Below are positions 14,864 through 25,097 of a stretch of DNA of 36,981 nucleotides, piece after piece. The number at the start of each line of letters is the position of its first letter. Positions within the stretch are counted from its first letter, which is position 1. Source of the stretch: Stenotrophomonas maltophilia (GTDB lineage: Bacteria > Pseudomonadota > Gammaproteobacteria > Xanthomonadales > Xanthomonadaceae). The translations under genes and the position numbers were made by a program. The notes under the pieces are model-generated. The model saw only the letters and a list, made by a program, of their open reading frames with translations. It made no database searches and had not been told where the DNA came from. Location of the stretch: the NCBI RefSeq assembly GCF_004684085.1, contig NZ_SRHZ01000013.1:1-36981 (forward strand), read 5' to 3'.

Positions 14864-17682
14864 AGACCACGCTGCTGTCCACCGTCATTGCCGTGGCACT
14901 GGCCGCGGCCGCCGCGCCGGTGCTGGCACAGACCAATGTGGCACTGCCGCTGTCCGGTGCGGCCTACCGCATCGCCGAGCAGGCGTTTGCCGCCTATGAG
15001 CGCGGTGATTACCATGCGGCCTACCAGCAGTCCAGCGAAGCGATCCGGTTGCGACCGGATGTGGTGCGGCTGCGCCTGCTGCAGATCTATGCGCTGCAGA
15101 AGCTCGGTCGTGGCGCAGAAGCGCAGCAGCAGGCGCGCCGTGCGCTGGACGCGGGGCTGAAGGATCCGGCCTTGCCGGCGCTGGCGGCCGCTGCGCCCAA
15201 GACGACCACAGGTGCCGCGCGCAGCACAGCGGTACCGCGTGCACCCGCAACGGTGGCCGACCGCAACAATCGGCAGGCCTACATGCTGGCAACCGAAGCC
15301 TATGCGGCCTACGACGCCGGGCAGATGAGCATCGCCGCCAGCAAGGCCGAGCAGGCGTTCCGGCAGCAACCGGAACAGGGCGCATGGGCCCTGCTGTGGG
15401 TGGCGGCGCTGGAGGCACAGCAGCAGCCCGAACAGGCCGACGCCGCCATCGGTACCGCGCTGCAGCTGGGCGCACCGAACGTTGAGGAGTTGCGCGCGCG
15501 GCGGGTGGCACTGGGCCGCCAACGCGCGCTGCTGCAGGCCCAGCAGGCCTACCAATCGCTGTCCGCAGGCGAAGATGCTGCTGCCATTGAGCAGGCGCAC
15601 GGCGCCGTGGAACTGGCACCCGACGTTGCTTCGTACCGGCTGCTGCTGATCACCGCGCAGCTGCAGGGTGGGCAGTTGGTCGACGCCGAGCGTAGTGCCG
15701 ACCAGGCGCTGAAGATCGACGGCAGCGATCTCAACGCCCGGGTGATGCGCGGCTATCTGCGCCAGCGCCAGGGCGATAGCGTGCTCGCCAATGAGGACTT
15801 CGACGCCGCGCTTGCCACGCCGGGATCGACCGCGCAGCAGCGCAACGTGCGACTGCTGGCGGTGGATGCGGCGCTGGCCGCGGGTGATCGGGTACGCGCA
15901 GCTGCACTGCTGGCACCGTTGCAGGCGGCGGTACCGGCAGGTGAAGGCGATGCACGGTCACGGCAGCTGCTGCAGCAGGGCATTGAGCAACGCAGCCGGG
16001 CGGTCCGCTCCAGCCGCGAGCTTCCCCGCATCAGCGCCCAGGCCTACCCGGCACCGGTCCAGCACTGCCAGTCCGGTGACAGCAGCGACGTCTGCGAACT
16101 GATGCCGGCCGACCTGCAGGGGGATGGCGGTGCCGCGCAGCGTGCCTACGCTGCCTACGCGCGGCAGGACTATGCCGAGGCCATCGGTGAGGCGCGGCAG
16201 GCCGTGCAACTCGCACCGGACGACGCGAACCTGCAAGGCCTGCTGACCACCACGCTGGCGTCGGGCAACCGTGCCCAACAGGACGAAGCGCGGCAGCGCC
16301 TGGATGCGGCACTGGCGCAGCGTCCTGATGACGCGGGGGCGCTGATGCAGCGCGGCTACCTCAACCAGAAGGCCCACGAACCGGCACGCGCACTGGCCGA
16401 CTTCCGTGCCGCCGAGGCTACCGGCAAGGCACCGAAAAGCGTAGTGCTCGACCAGGCCTACGCGAGTGCGGCCAACGGCGATCATCCGCAGGCGGTGTCG
16501 CTGCTGCGCAGTGCCATTGATCGCGCCGACGCCGGTGAGCTGCCGCTGGATGAGCAGCAGCGCTACAACGTACGCAATGCCATCGCCAATTACTCGCGCG
16601 AGTGGGGCGTGATCGCCTCGGCGGGTTTCCGTGGTGCGCGCCAGGCGGCGACCAATGTCGGCGGTGCGGCGATCAGTACGCCCGGCGATTCGGTGTTCAG
16701 CACGCTGGAGGCGTTCTGGCGGCCCCCGGCTTTCAACGACCAGCACGGCACGCTCGAACTCTACGCGCGGCTGCTCAACACGCTGTACGACCAGGGCGGC
16801 ACCTACGAATCGATCCGCGCAGTGGATCCGTGCACCGGCGAGTCGACACCGGATGCACGTGCACGCGCCGAACGGCTCAGCCATTCGCGTTCCACCACTG
16901 GCTGGCCGTCCACCATCGCCTCGTTCGGCATGCGCTACGCCTTCGGCCAGACCGGCCTGAGCGCCGGCATCGAGCGCCGCCAGTTCCTTGGCAGTGCAAC
17001 CCGCGCGGGCGATGTCTATCCCGCATCAGCGGCCGTGCAATGCCGCCTGCAGCTGGCGCTGAACCCACCGCTGGAAGCCAGCACGCTGGCACGCTACCGC
17101 TTGGCCAGCGGTTCCGGCGGCTGGATGTCCTACCTGACCTACGGCTATTACCACGGCACCGATCTGCGCACTGATGTGAACCAGTGGTGGATGGTCAGCG
17201 GCTATGCGCAGGGGGGCTATAGCTGGGATGACAACAGCGCCAGCTTCACCCTCGATGCACTCGATGCCAATGGCACGCCGGTGCGGCGGATCGGCGATGC
17301 CAACGGGCGCCTGCATCGCGAACAGTGGTTCGCTGCCGGTGAACTACGCGCCGGGCGCAGCTTCCGCTTCGGTGCAGGGCAGACGCACTGGGTGGTCACA
17401 CCCTATGTGGTGGTGGGTGCCGATTGGCTGGACCAGCGCTCGCGCGTGCGCGACATCCGTTACCCGCCGTTCCCGGCGCAGTCGTTCGCGCTCAACGATA
17501 CGCAGCGCAGCTGGTCACTTGGCGCAGGGCCAGGCGTGGGCGTGCGCTACTGGTTCCGCGAAGACCACTACAACACCCCGCGTTCCTACCTGGACCTGAC
17601 CGTGCAGTACCGCTTCGCCATCGGCGGCGGTGATACGCAGCGCGCCAAGGGCCTGTTCGCCACCGCCATCCTCTACTACTGA
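14860..17682 (+). CDS. nfrA: NfrA-like outer-membrane TPR exopolysaccharide exporter
   Basis: A 940-residue secreted protein. It has a signal peptide ending VLAQ (about residue 23), then many tetratricopeptide-like helical pairs up to about 590 (for example YERGDYHAAYQQSSEAIRL, YARQDYAEAIGEARQAVQL), and a C-terminal outer-membrane beta-barrel of about 350 residues rich in alternating aromatic strands, ending in FATAILYY with a terminal tyrosine. The TPR-plus-barrel plan is shared by NfrA, PgaA, AlgK/AlgE and BcsC-type export modules. NfrA of E. coli is the outer-membrane receptor of phage N4. It follows nfrB with a 4-bp overlap, and its 3' end overlaps the convergent DUF4434 gene by 7 bp. Confidence 0.88.
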   Translation: MKTTLLSTVIAVALAAAAAPVLAQTNVALPLSGAAYRIAEQAFAAYERGDYHAAYQQSSEAIRLRPDVVRLRLLQIYALQKLGRGAEAQQQARRALDAGLKDPALPALAAAAPKTTTGAARSTAVPRAPATVADRNNRQAYMLATEAYAAYDAGQMSIAASKAEQAFRQQPEQGAWALLWVAALEAQQQPEQADAAIGTALQLGAPNVEELRARRVALGRQRALLQAQQAYQSLSAGEDAAAIEQAHGAVELAPDVASYRLLLITAQLQGGQLVDAERSADQALKIDGSDLNARVMRGYLRQRQGDSVLANEDFDAALATPGSTAQQRNVRLLAVDAALAAGDRVRAAALLAPLQAAVPAGEGDARSRQLLQQGIEQRSRAVRSSRELPRISAQAYPAPVQHCQSGDSSDVCELMPADLQGDGGAAQRAYAAYARQDYAEAIGEARQAVQLAPDDANLQGLLTTTLASGNRAQQDEARQRLDAALAQRPDDAGALMQRGYLNQKAHEPARALADFRAAEATGKAPKSVVLDQAYASAANGDHPQAVSLLRSAIDRADAGELPLDEQQRYNVRNAIANYSREWGVIASAGFRGARQAATNVGGAAISTPGDSVFSTLEAFWRPPAFNDQHGTLELYARLLNTLYDQGGTYESIRAVDPCTGESTPDARARAERLSHSRSTTGWPSTIASFGMRYAFGQTGLSAGIERRQFLGSATRAGDVYPASAAVQCRLQLALNPPLEASTLARYRLASGSGGWMSYLTYGYYHGTDLRTDVNQWWMVSGYAQGGYSWDDNSASFTLDALDANGTPVRRIGDANGRLHREQWFAAGELRAGRSFRFGAGQTHWVVTPYVVVGADWLDQRSRVRDIRYPPFPAQSFALNDTQRSWSLGAGPGVGVRYWFREDHYNTPRSYLDLTVQYRFAIGGGDTQRAKGLFATAILYY

Positions 17683-18680
17683 GGCAGGCCCCAGCGTCGC
17701 CGCAGCGCTGCGGCCTGCGGTGTGTCCTGGGTCAGCCATGGCTCCAGCGCATAGACCAGCACGTGCTGTGCGCCGCTGTTGCGTGCCCATGCCAGCTGCC
17801 GCTGGATGCGCGCGGCATCGGCGGTTTCGCCCTTGAATCCGCTGCCGTCGGCAGGGTCGCGGGGCAGTTCGCGGAACAACTCAACGATCGCATCGAAACC
17901 GATGCCGTGTGCGTGGAAATGATCGAGCAGCGGTTGCAGCTGCTGCACGTTGCCGGCACCGGCCACCCCCACGCCATCCTGCACCATCGGCCGCAGCGTG
18001 GCCTGTGCCAGCACCGCCTGCCACAGCGTGACCAGGTTGCCATCGGTCTGCAGGCGGCTGAAGTAACAGGAGATCGCACAATCACCGCCGCGCGCGCTGG
18101 CGGCCTGCACCAGCCCGTGCAGCCATTGCGCCAGCCATTGCTGGCGGGCCGGATCGGCCCAGTGGTACTGCTCCAGTTCGTAGGGCAGGTACCAGCCCCC
18201 GAAGGCCGGCTGCTGCGCCCAGGGCGCCTGTGCCAACCAGCTGCGTGCGTGCGCCAGGCTCTCGGCCAGGAAGGCCTGCAGCGTGGCGTCGTCGGCGCCG
18301 ATCGCCTGCCACCAGCGTTGCTGGAAGGGCAGGCCGACGCGGATGCGGATGTCGTTCTCGCTGGCCGCGGTGAACAGTTGCTGCAGGCTGCCGTCGGATA
18401 GCGACCAGTCGCCGTCGCTGCCACCGACGATGCCGGTCCACTGCAGCACCAGCTGCCGGCAGCCCAGCGTATGTGCCAGCTTCAACGAACGCTGCCAGTC
18501 GGCCAGGCCCCACTGCAGGTGGCTGCGCCAGGGCTGCAGGAAGGTGCCATCCACCTGCACCGGCAGCGAGCAGCCGGGCAGGGTGGTCAGCGCACCGGCC
18601 AGCGGTGCCAGCACTGCCGCGCGCAGCAATTGGCGGCGCAACGGCGAAGACGGATCCGTGGGAAGGTCAGGCCGAACCAT
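17676..18680 (-). CDS. DUF4434-like glycoside hydrolase-type lipoprotein
   Basis: A 334-residue protein. The N-terminus SSPLRRQLLRAAVLAPLAGA (11-30) looks like a twin-arginine signal, and LTTLPGC (31-37) is a plausible lipobox with C37 as lipidated residue. The rest looks like a TIM barrel: GTFLQPW at the first strand, LQWTG, IRIRVGLPF, and GGWYLPYELEQYHW with E168 or E170 as a candidate catalytic acid, then ISCYFS and VQDGVGV. This pattern matches Pfam DUF4434, which I recall being carried by E. coli YbcH next to nfrBA; I hold that loosely. It is convergent with and overlaps nfrA by 7 bp. I infer a periplasmic enzyme that trims or modifies the Nfr polymer. The start is ATG 18680; upstream frame extension is not protein-like. 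Confidence 0.72.
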   Translation of the reverse strand: MVRPDLPTDPSSPLRRQLLRAAVLAPLAGALTTLPGCSLPVQVDGTFLQPWRSHLQWGLADWQRSLKLAHTLGCRQLVLQWTGIVGGSDGDWSLSDGSLQQLFTAASENDIRIRVGLPFQQRWWQAIGADDATLQAFLAESLAHARSWLAQAPWAQQPAFGGWYLPYELEQYHWADPARQQWLAQWLHGLVQAASARGGDCAISCYFSRLQTDGNLVTLWQAVLAQATLRPMVQDGVGVAGAGNVQQLQPLLDHFHAHGIGFDAIVELFRELPRDPADGSGFKGETADAARIQRQLAWARNSGAQHVLVYALEPWLTQDTPQAAALRRRWGLPQ

Positions 18681-18759
18681 GCCCGCATCATCCCAAAGCC
18701 CCGTGCGTGGCGGGTGAACCCCGCCCGGCTGTGCCGGCTGCTGGCCGAAGCGTGCTCCG

Positions 18760-18782
18760 GTAGTGCCGGCCGCTGGCCGGCA
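18760..18782. repeat. SMAG element (GTAG plus 8-bp stem)
   Basis: GTAG followed by a perfect 8-bp stem with a 3-nt loop (TGCCGGCC-gct-GGCCGGCA). All 23 bases recur exactly at 36945-36967. This is the canonical form of the Stenotrophomonas GTAG palindromic repeats. A degenerate relative (GTGCCGGCTGCTGGCC) lies just upstream at 18731-18746. It sits just downstream of the permease gene on the minus strand and upstream of the DUF4434 gene. Confidence 0.88.
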
Positions 18783-18793
18783 TCGCCTACCGC

Positions 18794-20110
<1,317 letters not shown>

Positions 20111-20174
20111 CGCAGATCTCTCATGCCTGCGCGCCCTGCCGCCCCGGGGGACCTGCGGGTGCGTCGTCAGGCGG

Positions 20175-20864
20175 TTAGAAGTGGTAGTTCAACTTCAGCG
20201 TAACGCTGCTGTAGTCGGTATGGAAGCTGCGACGGGCCGCAGCAGGGTAGTTGGGGTCTTCCAGGGTCACCGGGCTGGAACCCAGGTGGGTGTAGCGGTA
20301 TTCAGCACCGGCCGAGAGGCGGTCATTGAAGCGGTACAGCACGCCTGCGGTGGCGTGGGCGCCGGTGGACAGGTGCGAGGCGCGGGTCTCGAACTCGGCC
20401 ACGCGGCAGCCGTTGGTGGCTTCCACCAGCGACTTGTCGCAGCCCAGGGTGAATTCCTGCTGGGCCACGGTCACGCCCGCGCCGACGTAGGGCAGCCAGC
20501 GGCCCATTGCACGGCCCAGCGTCACATCGAAGGTGCCCGAACGGGTCACCGCGTCCTTGCCGTAGTACGGGCTGTACCGGTGCTGCTCGCGATCCTTCCA
20601 GTCACGGGTGACGTTGCCGAACGACAGCGCGCCTTCAACGCCGACCACGATGTTGTTGTCGAACTGCCAGCGACGGCCACCCTGCACGCCGCCGGTGAAG
20701 CCGCGCACGCTCTTTTCCGAAGCGTTGGCATTGCTGCGGTCCTTGCTGTGCCCCTCGCCATGCGAGGCCTGGGCACCCAGGTAGAAGCCGTCCCAGTCGG
20801 TGGTCGCGGCCGTGGCGGTGCCCGACAGCAGCAGGGCTGCCGTGGTGACGATCAGTGCTTTCAT
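20175..20864 (-). CDS. Outer-membrane beta-barrel protein, Omp25-like
   Basis: A 229-residue outer-membrane protein. It has a signal peptide ending TATA (about residue 19), then WDGFYLGAQASHGEG, the typical opening of small 8-stranded barrels of the Omp25/Omp31 or OmpA-barrel type, followed by alternating Tyr/Gly strands such as FTGGVQGGRRWQF, WLPYVGAGVTVAQQEF and LSAGAEYRYTHLG, and a C-terminal strand ending KLNYHF with the final phenylalanine needed for BAM-mediated insertion. Two cysteines (near GCDKSLVEATNGCR) probably form a disulfide in an extracellular loop. The Shine-Dalgarno AGGAAA before the ATG lies inside a hairpin (see separate entry). The ligand or role is unknown. Confidence 0.85.
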   Translation of the reverse strand: MKALIVTTAALLLSGTATAATTDWDGFYLGAQASHGEGHSKDRSNANASEKSVRGFTGGVQGGRRWQFDNNIVVGVEGALSFGNVTRDWKDREQHRYSPYYGKDAVTRSGTFDVTLGRAMGRWLPYVGAGVTVAQQEFTLGCDKSLVEATNGCRVAEFETRASHLSTGAHATAGVLYRFNDRLSAGAEYRYTHLGSSPVTLEDPNYPAAARRSFHTDYSSVTLKLNYHF

Positions 20865-20869
20865 TGGAG

Positions 20870-20906
20870 TTTCCTACGTTGGGGGATGAAGCGGGGGCGT
20901 AGGAAA
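20870..20906 (-). promoter_or_regulatory. Hairpin masking the Shine-Dalgarno of the barrel gene
   Basis: In the minus-strand mRNA, TTTCCTACG (complement of 20898-20906) pairs perfectly over 9 bp with CGTAGGAAA (complement of 20870-20878) across a 19-nt loop. The 3' arm contains the AGGA ribosome binding site, which sits 5 to 9 nt before the ATG at 20864. Translation would require opening of the stem, by temperature, a small RNA, a protein or ribosome action. The pairing is seen directly; the regulatory role is inference. Confidence 0.55.
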
Positions 20907-21066
20907 ACCGATGTGGGCGAGCGAAAACATACAACGAATTGCAAAGTCCGATTACGACAAGGATTCAAGCCCGCTTGAGGCGCCTGCGTTCATGAACGGT
21001 TGAATCCCGGTTGACGAAAACACCCGGAAAGCGGGAATCCATGACGACAGGAACGCCTGAAAGGCG

Positions 21067-21095
21067 AAAGGCCGCGCAAGCGCGGCCTTTCGTTT
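21067..21095. terminator. Intrinsic terminator after ettA, bidirectional
   Basis: A perfect 10-bp stem AAAGGCCGCG and CGCGGCCTTT with CAAG loop (21067-21090), 17 bp beyond the ettA stop. On the plus strand it is followed by CGTTTT, the better T-run; on the minus strand the A-rich left arm pairs and a short T-rich stretch (CGCCTTTC) follows. It most likely ends ettA and may also stop plus-strand transcription. Confidence 0.78.
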
Positions 21096-21107
21096 TCCCA
21101 CTGTCGC

Positions 21108-22772
<1,665 letters not shown>

Positions 22773-22861
22773 GAGGTCTCCGTAGGCGCGGCCCTGCGCC
22801 CGACCCGTCACGGGAACATCCCGTTGCGGCAGCGGGCACAGACTGAAAAGGAATACCGCCA

Positions 22862-22890
22862 ATTATAGCCGGAACCGGTTCCGGGCCGCG
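22862..22890 (-). promoter_or_regulatory. ettA promoter with 16-bp perfect palindrome in the spacer
   Basis: On the minus strand a perfect TATAAT (complement of 22862-22867) is preceded by CCGGAACCGGTTCCGG (22869-22884), a 16-bp perfect palindrome that fills the spacer up to a weak -35 (CGCGGC, 22885-22890). Transcription would start near 22855, giving a leader of about 83 nt that contains a small dyad ACGGGA-aca-TCCCGT (22810-22824). A palindrome between -35 and -10 is the classic place for a repressor operator. Confidence 0.6.
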
Positions 22891-22952
22891 CCTGGGCGGG
22901 GCCGCCGGCTGGCTACGGCCTGAATACTCCGTCACAGTCCCGCAGCGGGAAG

Positions 22953-22976
22953 CGTTTCCAGCCGGAAACGGTTCAG
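22953..22976 (+). promoter_or_regulatory. Second operator-like dyad before the RcnB-like gene
   Basis: A perfect 7-bp inverted repeat CGTTTCC-agcc-GGAAACG (22953-22970) overlaps CCGGAAACGGTTC (22962-22974), which matches the ettA spacer palindrome at 12 of 13 positions. It is 50 bp upstream of the ATG at 23025, so the two divergent genes may share a regulator. A possible -10 CAATAT lies at 22987-22992. Confidence 0.4.
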
Positions 22977-23024
22977 ATCGAGTGCGCAATATGGGCTCAC
23001 CACCCACCCAAGCAGAGGTCTGAC

Positions 23025-23498
23025 ATGCGCATCAATCGAGTAATGGCCGGCGCCGTGGCCTCTGTGCTGGCGCTCGGCGCGGTGGCGCCGGCCTTCGCCG
23101 ACAACGACCATCGCCGCGACCATGACCGCCGCGAGTGGCGGGAGGATCGCCGCGAGTGGCGCCAGGACCGCCGTGACTGGGAGCGCGACCGCCGCGAGGC
23201 CCGGCGCGACTATCGCGAGGATCGCCGTGACTGGCATCGCGACCACGACCGCTACTACCGCCCGGCGCCGCCGCGCGTGGTCTACCGTCCGGCCTATGGC
23301 CCGGGCTACGGCTGGAAGGTCGGGCATCGCTACCGCGACTACTACCGCGGACCGGTGTATGTGGTGAACGACTACCCGCGCTACCAGCTGCGGCGCCCGC
23401 CGTATGGCCACCAGTGGATCCGCGATGACCGCGGCAACATGCTGCTGGTTGCCATCGCCACCGGTGTGATCGCCCAGTACGTGCTCAACAGCCGCTGA
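23025..23498 (+). CDS. RcnB-like periplasmic Arg/Asp-rich protein
   Basis: A 157-residue secreted protein with a signal peptide ending PAFA (about residue 25). Residues 28-75 are an Arg/Asp/Trp-rich seven-residue repeat (DRREWRE, DRREWRQ, DRRDWER, DRREARR and so on) that should form a highly charged helix. Then comes a Pro/Tyr-rich linker with WKVGHRYRDYY, and a C-terminal domain ending QWIRDDRGNMLLVAIATGVI, a pattern typical of the RcnB family (the E. coli member affects nickel/cobalt homeostasis) and related CigR-like proteins. The ATG follows AGAGG. Metal binding here is unproven: there are histidines in the repeat but no cysteines. Confidence 0.82.
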   Translation: MRINRVMAGAVASVLALGAVAPAFADNDHRRDHDRREWREDRREWRQDRRDWERDRREARRDYREDRRDWHRDHDRYYRPAPPRVVYRPAYGPGYGWKVGHRYRDYYRGPVYVVNDYPRYQLRRPPYGHQWIRDDRGNMLLVAIATGVIAQYVLNSR

Positions 23499-23510
23499 GT
23501 CGGCGGCCAC

Positions 23511-23529
23511 ATCCACGCATGGCGTGGAT
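23511..23529. repeat. SMAG-type palindrome
   Basis: Perfect inverted repeat ATCCACGC-atg-GCGTGGAT, identical to those at 1901-1919 and 26715-26733, placed 12 bp after the RcnB-like stop. Confidence 0.75.
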
Positions 23530-23543
23530 CCACCTGCATGCAA

Positions 23544-23582
23544 GGGGTCGGATCCCTTTTCAACGGAAAGGGCTCTGACCCC
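23544..23582. repeat. GGGGTC inverted repeat element
   Basis: A 39-bp imperfect palindrome: GGGGTCGGATCCCTTTT, short loop, GGAAAGGGCTCTGACCCC. Four further copies of this element, in both orientations, lie at 24982-25021, 25040-25078, 34843-34882 and 34912-34950. The outer GGGGTC/GACCCC and inner CCCTTT/AAAGGG arms are kept, and the G/A differences let one arm be told from the other (GGATC versus AGAGC). It is a dispersed intergenic repeat distinct from the SMAG type. Confidence 0.8.
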
Positions 23583-23602
23583 ACAACGCCATTCGAAACC
23601 AT

Positions 23603-23637
23603 ACGGGGCCGGATTCCTTCGGGGATGCCGGCCCCGT
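23603..23637 (+). terminator. UUCG-capped terminator hairpin before glyA
   Basis: A 10-bp outer stem ACGGGGCCGG (23603-23612) and CCGGCCCCGT (23628-23637), with an inner ATTCC-ttcg-GGGAT helix capped by a C(UUCG)G tetraloop, followed by CCGTTTCGG. It is a very stable structure that probably stops transcription arriving from the RcnB-like gene. Confidence 0.72.
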
Positions 23638-23668
23638 CCGTTTCGGCCCCAGCAGCCCGGCGCGGGGC

Positions 23669-23674
23669 TACAAT
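23669..23674 (+). promoter_or_regulatory. Likely glyA -10 box
   Basis: TACAAT, 46 bp before the glyA ATG, in the sequence GGGGCTACAATCAAGGG. The region 17 bp upstream is CG-rich and offers no good -35, so the assignment rests on the -10 alone. Confidence 0.45.
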
Positions 23675-23719
23675 CAAGGGCTGAGTCGTACCCCTTTTCC
23701 CTGCCTGCTGGAGTACCCG

Positions 23720-24973
23720 ATGTTCCCGCGTGACGTCCGCATCGAATCCTACGATCCCGAACTGGCCAAGGCCATCGCCGCTGAAACCCAGCGCCAGGAA
23801 GACCACGTCGAGCTGATCGCCAGCGAGAACTACACCAGCCCGGCGGTGATGGAAGCCCAGGGCAGCCAGCTGACCAACAAGTACGCCGAAGGCTACCCGG
23901 GCAAGCGCTACTACGGTGGCTGCGAGTACGTGGACATCGCCGAGCAGCTGGCGATCGACCGCCTCAAGCAGCTGTTCGATGCGGACTACGCCAACGTGCA
24001 GCCGCACAGCGGCTCGCAGGCCAACCAGGCCGTGTACTTCGCCCTGCTGCAGCCGGGTGACACCATCCTCGGCATGAGCCTGGCCCACGGTGGCCACCTC
24101 ACCCACGGCGCCAAGGTCAACGCCTCGGGCAAGCTGTTCAACGCCGTGCAGTACGGTGTGAACGATCAGGGCCTGATCGATTACGACGAAGTCGAGCGCC
24201 TGGCCCTGGAACACAAGCCGAAGATGGTCGTGGCCGGCTTCTCGGCCTACTCGCAGGTGATCGACTGGGCGCGCTTCCGCGCCATCGCCGACAAGGTCGG
24301 TGCCTACCTGTTCGTGGACATGGCGCACGTTGCCGGTCTGGTGGCTGCAGGCGTCTACCCGAGCCCGCTGGAGCACGCCCACGTGGTCACCTCCACCACC
24401 CACAAGACCCTGCGCGGCCCGCGCGGCGGCATCATCGTCGCCAAGGGTGCCAACGAGGATCTGGTCAAGAAGCTGCAGTCGATCGTGTTCCCGGGCATCC
24501 AGGGCGGTCCGCTGATGCACGTCATCGCCGGCAAGGCCGTGGCCTTCAAGGAAGCACTGGAACCGGGCTTCAAGGCCTACCAGCAGCAGGTGGTGAAGAA
24601 CGCACAGGCGATGGCGAACACGCTGATCGCGCGTGGCTACAAGATCGTCTCCGGTGGCACCCAGAACCACCTGATGCTGGTCGACATGATCGGCAAGGAC
24701 GTGTCCGGCAAGGACGCGGAAGCCGCGCTGGGCAAGGCCCACATCACCGTCAACAAAAACTCGGTGCCGAACGACCCGCGTTCGCCGTTCGTGACCTCGG
24801 GCCTGCGCCTGGGCACCCCGGCGGTGACCACCCGTGGCTACGTCGAACAGGACTGCGTGGACCTGGCCAATTGGATCGCCGACGTGCTCGACGCCCCGGC
24901 CGATGACGCCGTCATCGCCCGCGTGCGCGATGCCGTCAGCGCGCAGTGCCGCAAGTACCCGGTCTACGGCTGA
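23720..24973 (+). CDS. glyA: Serine hydroxymethyltransferase
   Basis: PLP enzyme converting serine and tetrahydrofolate to glycine and 5,10-methylene-tetrahydrofolate, the main source of one-carbon units. The 417 residues equal the E. coli length. Diagnostic parts are [10 protein letters not shown] (31-40), YPGKRYYGG (59-67), HSGSQAN (96-102), VDMAHVAG with D200 contacting PLP, and [12 protein letters not shown] with the Schiff-base lysine K229. ATG 23720 has GGAG at 23710-23713. It sits in the common Xanthomonadaceae order glyA, (small genes), nrdR, rib genes. Immediately downstream are two inverted-repeat elements before the next genes. Confidence 0.98.
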   Translation: MFPRDVRIESYDPELAKAIAAETQRQEDHVELIASENYTSPAVMEAQGSQLTNKYAEGYPGKRYYGGCEYVDIAEQLAIDRLKQLFDADYANVQPHSGSQANQAVYFALLQPGDTILGMSLAHGGHLTHGAKVNASGKLFNAVQYGVNDQGLIDYDEVERLALEHKPKMVVAGFSAYSQVIDWARFRAIADKVGAYLFVDMAHVAGLVAAGVYPSPLEHAHVVTSTTHKTLRGPRGGIIVAKGANEDLVKKLQSIVFPGIQGGPLMHVIAGKAVAFKEALEPGFKAYQQQVVKNAQAMANTLIARGYKIVSGGTQNHLMLVDMIGKDVSGKDAEAALGKAHITVNKNSVPNDPRSPFVTSGLRLGTPAVTTRGYVEQDCVDLANWIADVLDAPADDAVIARVRDAVSAQCRKYPVYG

Positions 24974-24981
24974 TCGACGCA

Positions 24982-25021
24982 GGGGTCAGAGCCCTTTCCT
25001 GACGGAAAGGGATCCGACCCC
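24982..25021. repeat. GGGGTC inverted repeat element (copy in AGAGC orientation)
   Basis: GGGGTCAGAGCCCTTTCC, loop, GGAAAGGGATCCGACCCC. It is preceded by ATCGACGCA, the same nine bases that precede the next copy at 25040, so the pair has a shared flank. It starts 9 bp after the glyA stop and may serve as its transcript end. Confidence 0.8.
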
Positions 25022-25039
25022 GAAACCCGGATCGACGCA

Positions 25040-25078
25040 GGGGTCGGATCCCTTCCCGCAGGGAAGGGCTCTGACCCC
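25040..25078. repeat. GGGGTC inverted repeat element (opposite orientation)
   Basis: GGGGTCGGATCCCTTCCC, short loop, GGGAAGGGCTCTGACCCC. It is the reverse orientation of the copy 18 bp upstream, so the two could also pair with each other. Several compensated changes (CCCTTCCC and GGGAAGGG) keep the stem intact, which suggests selection on the hairpin. Confidence 0.8.
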
Positions 25079-25097
25079 GGCATTGGAGCAACCGCGC

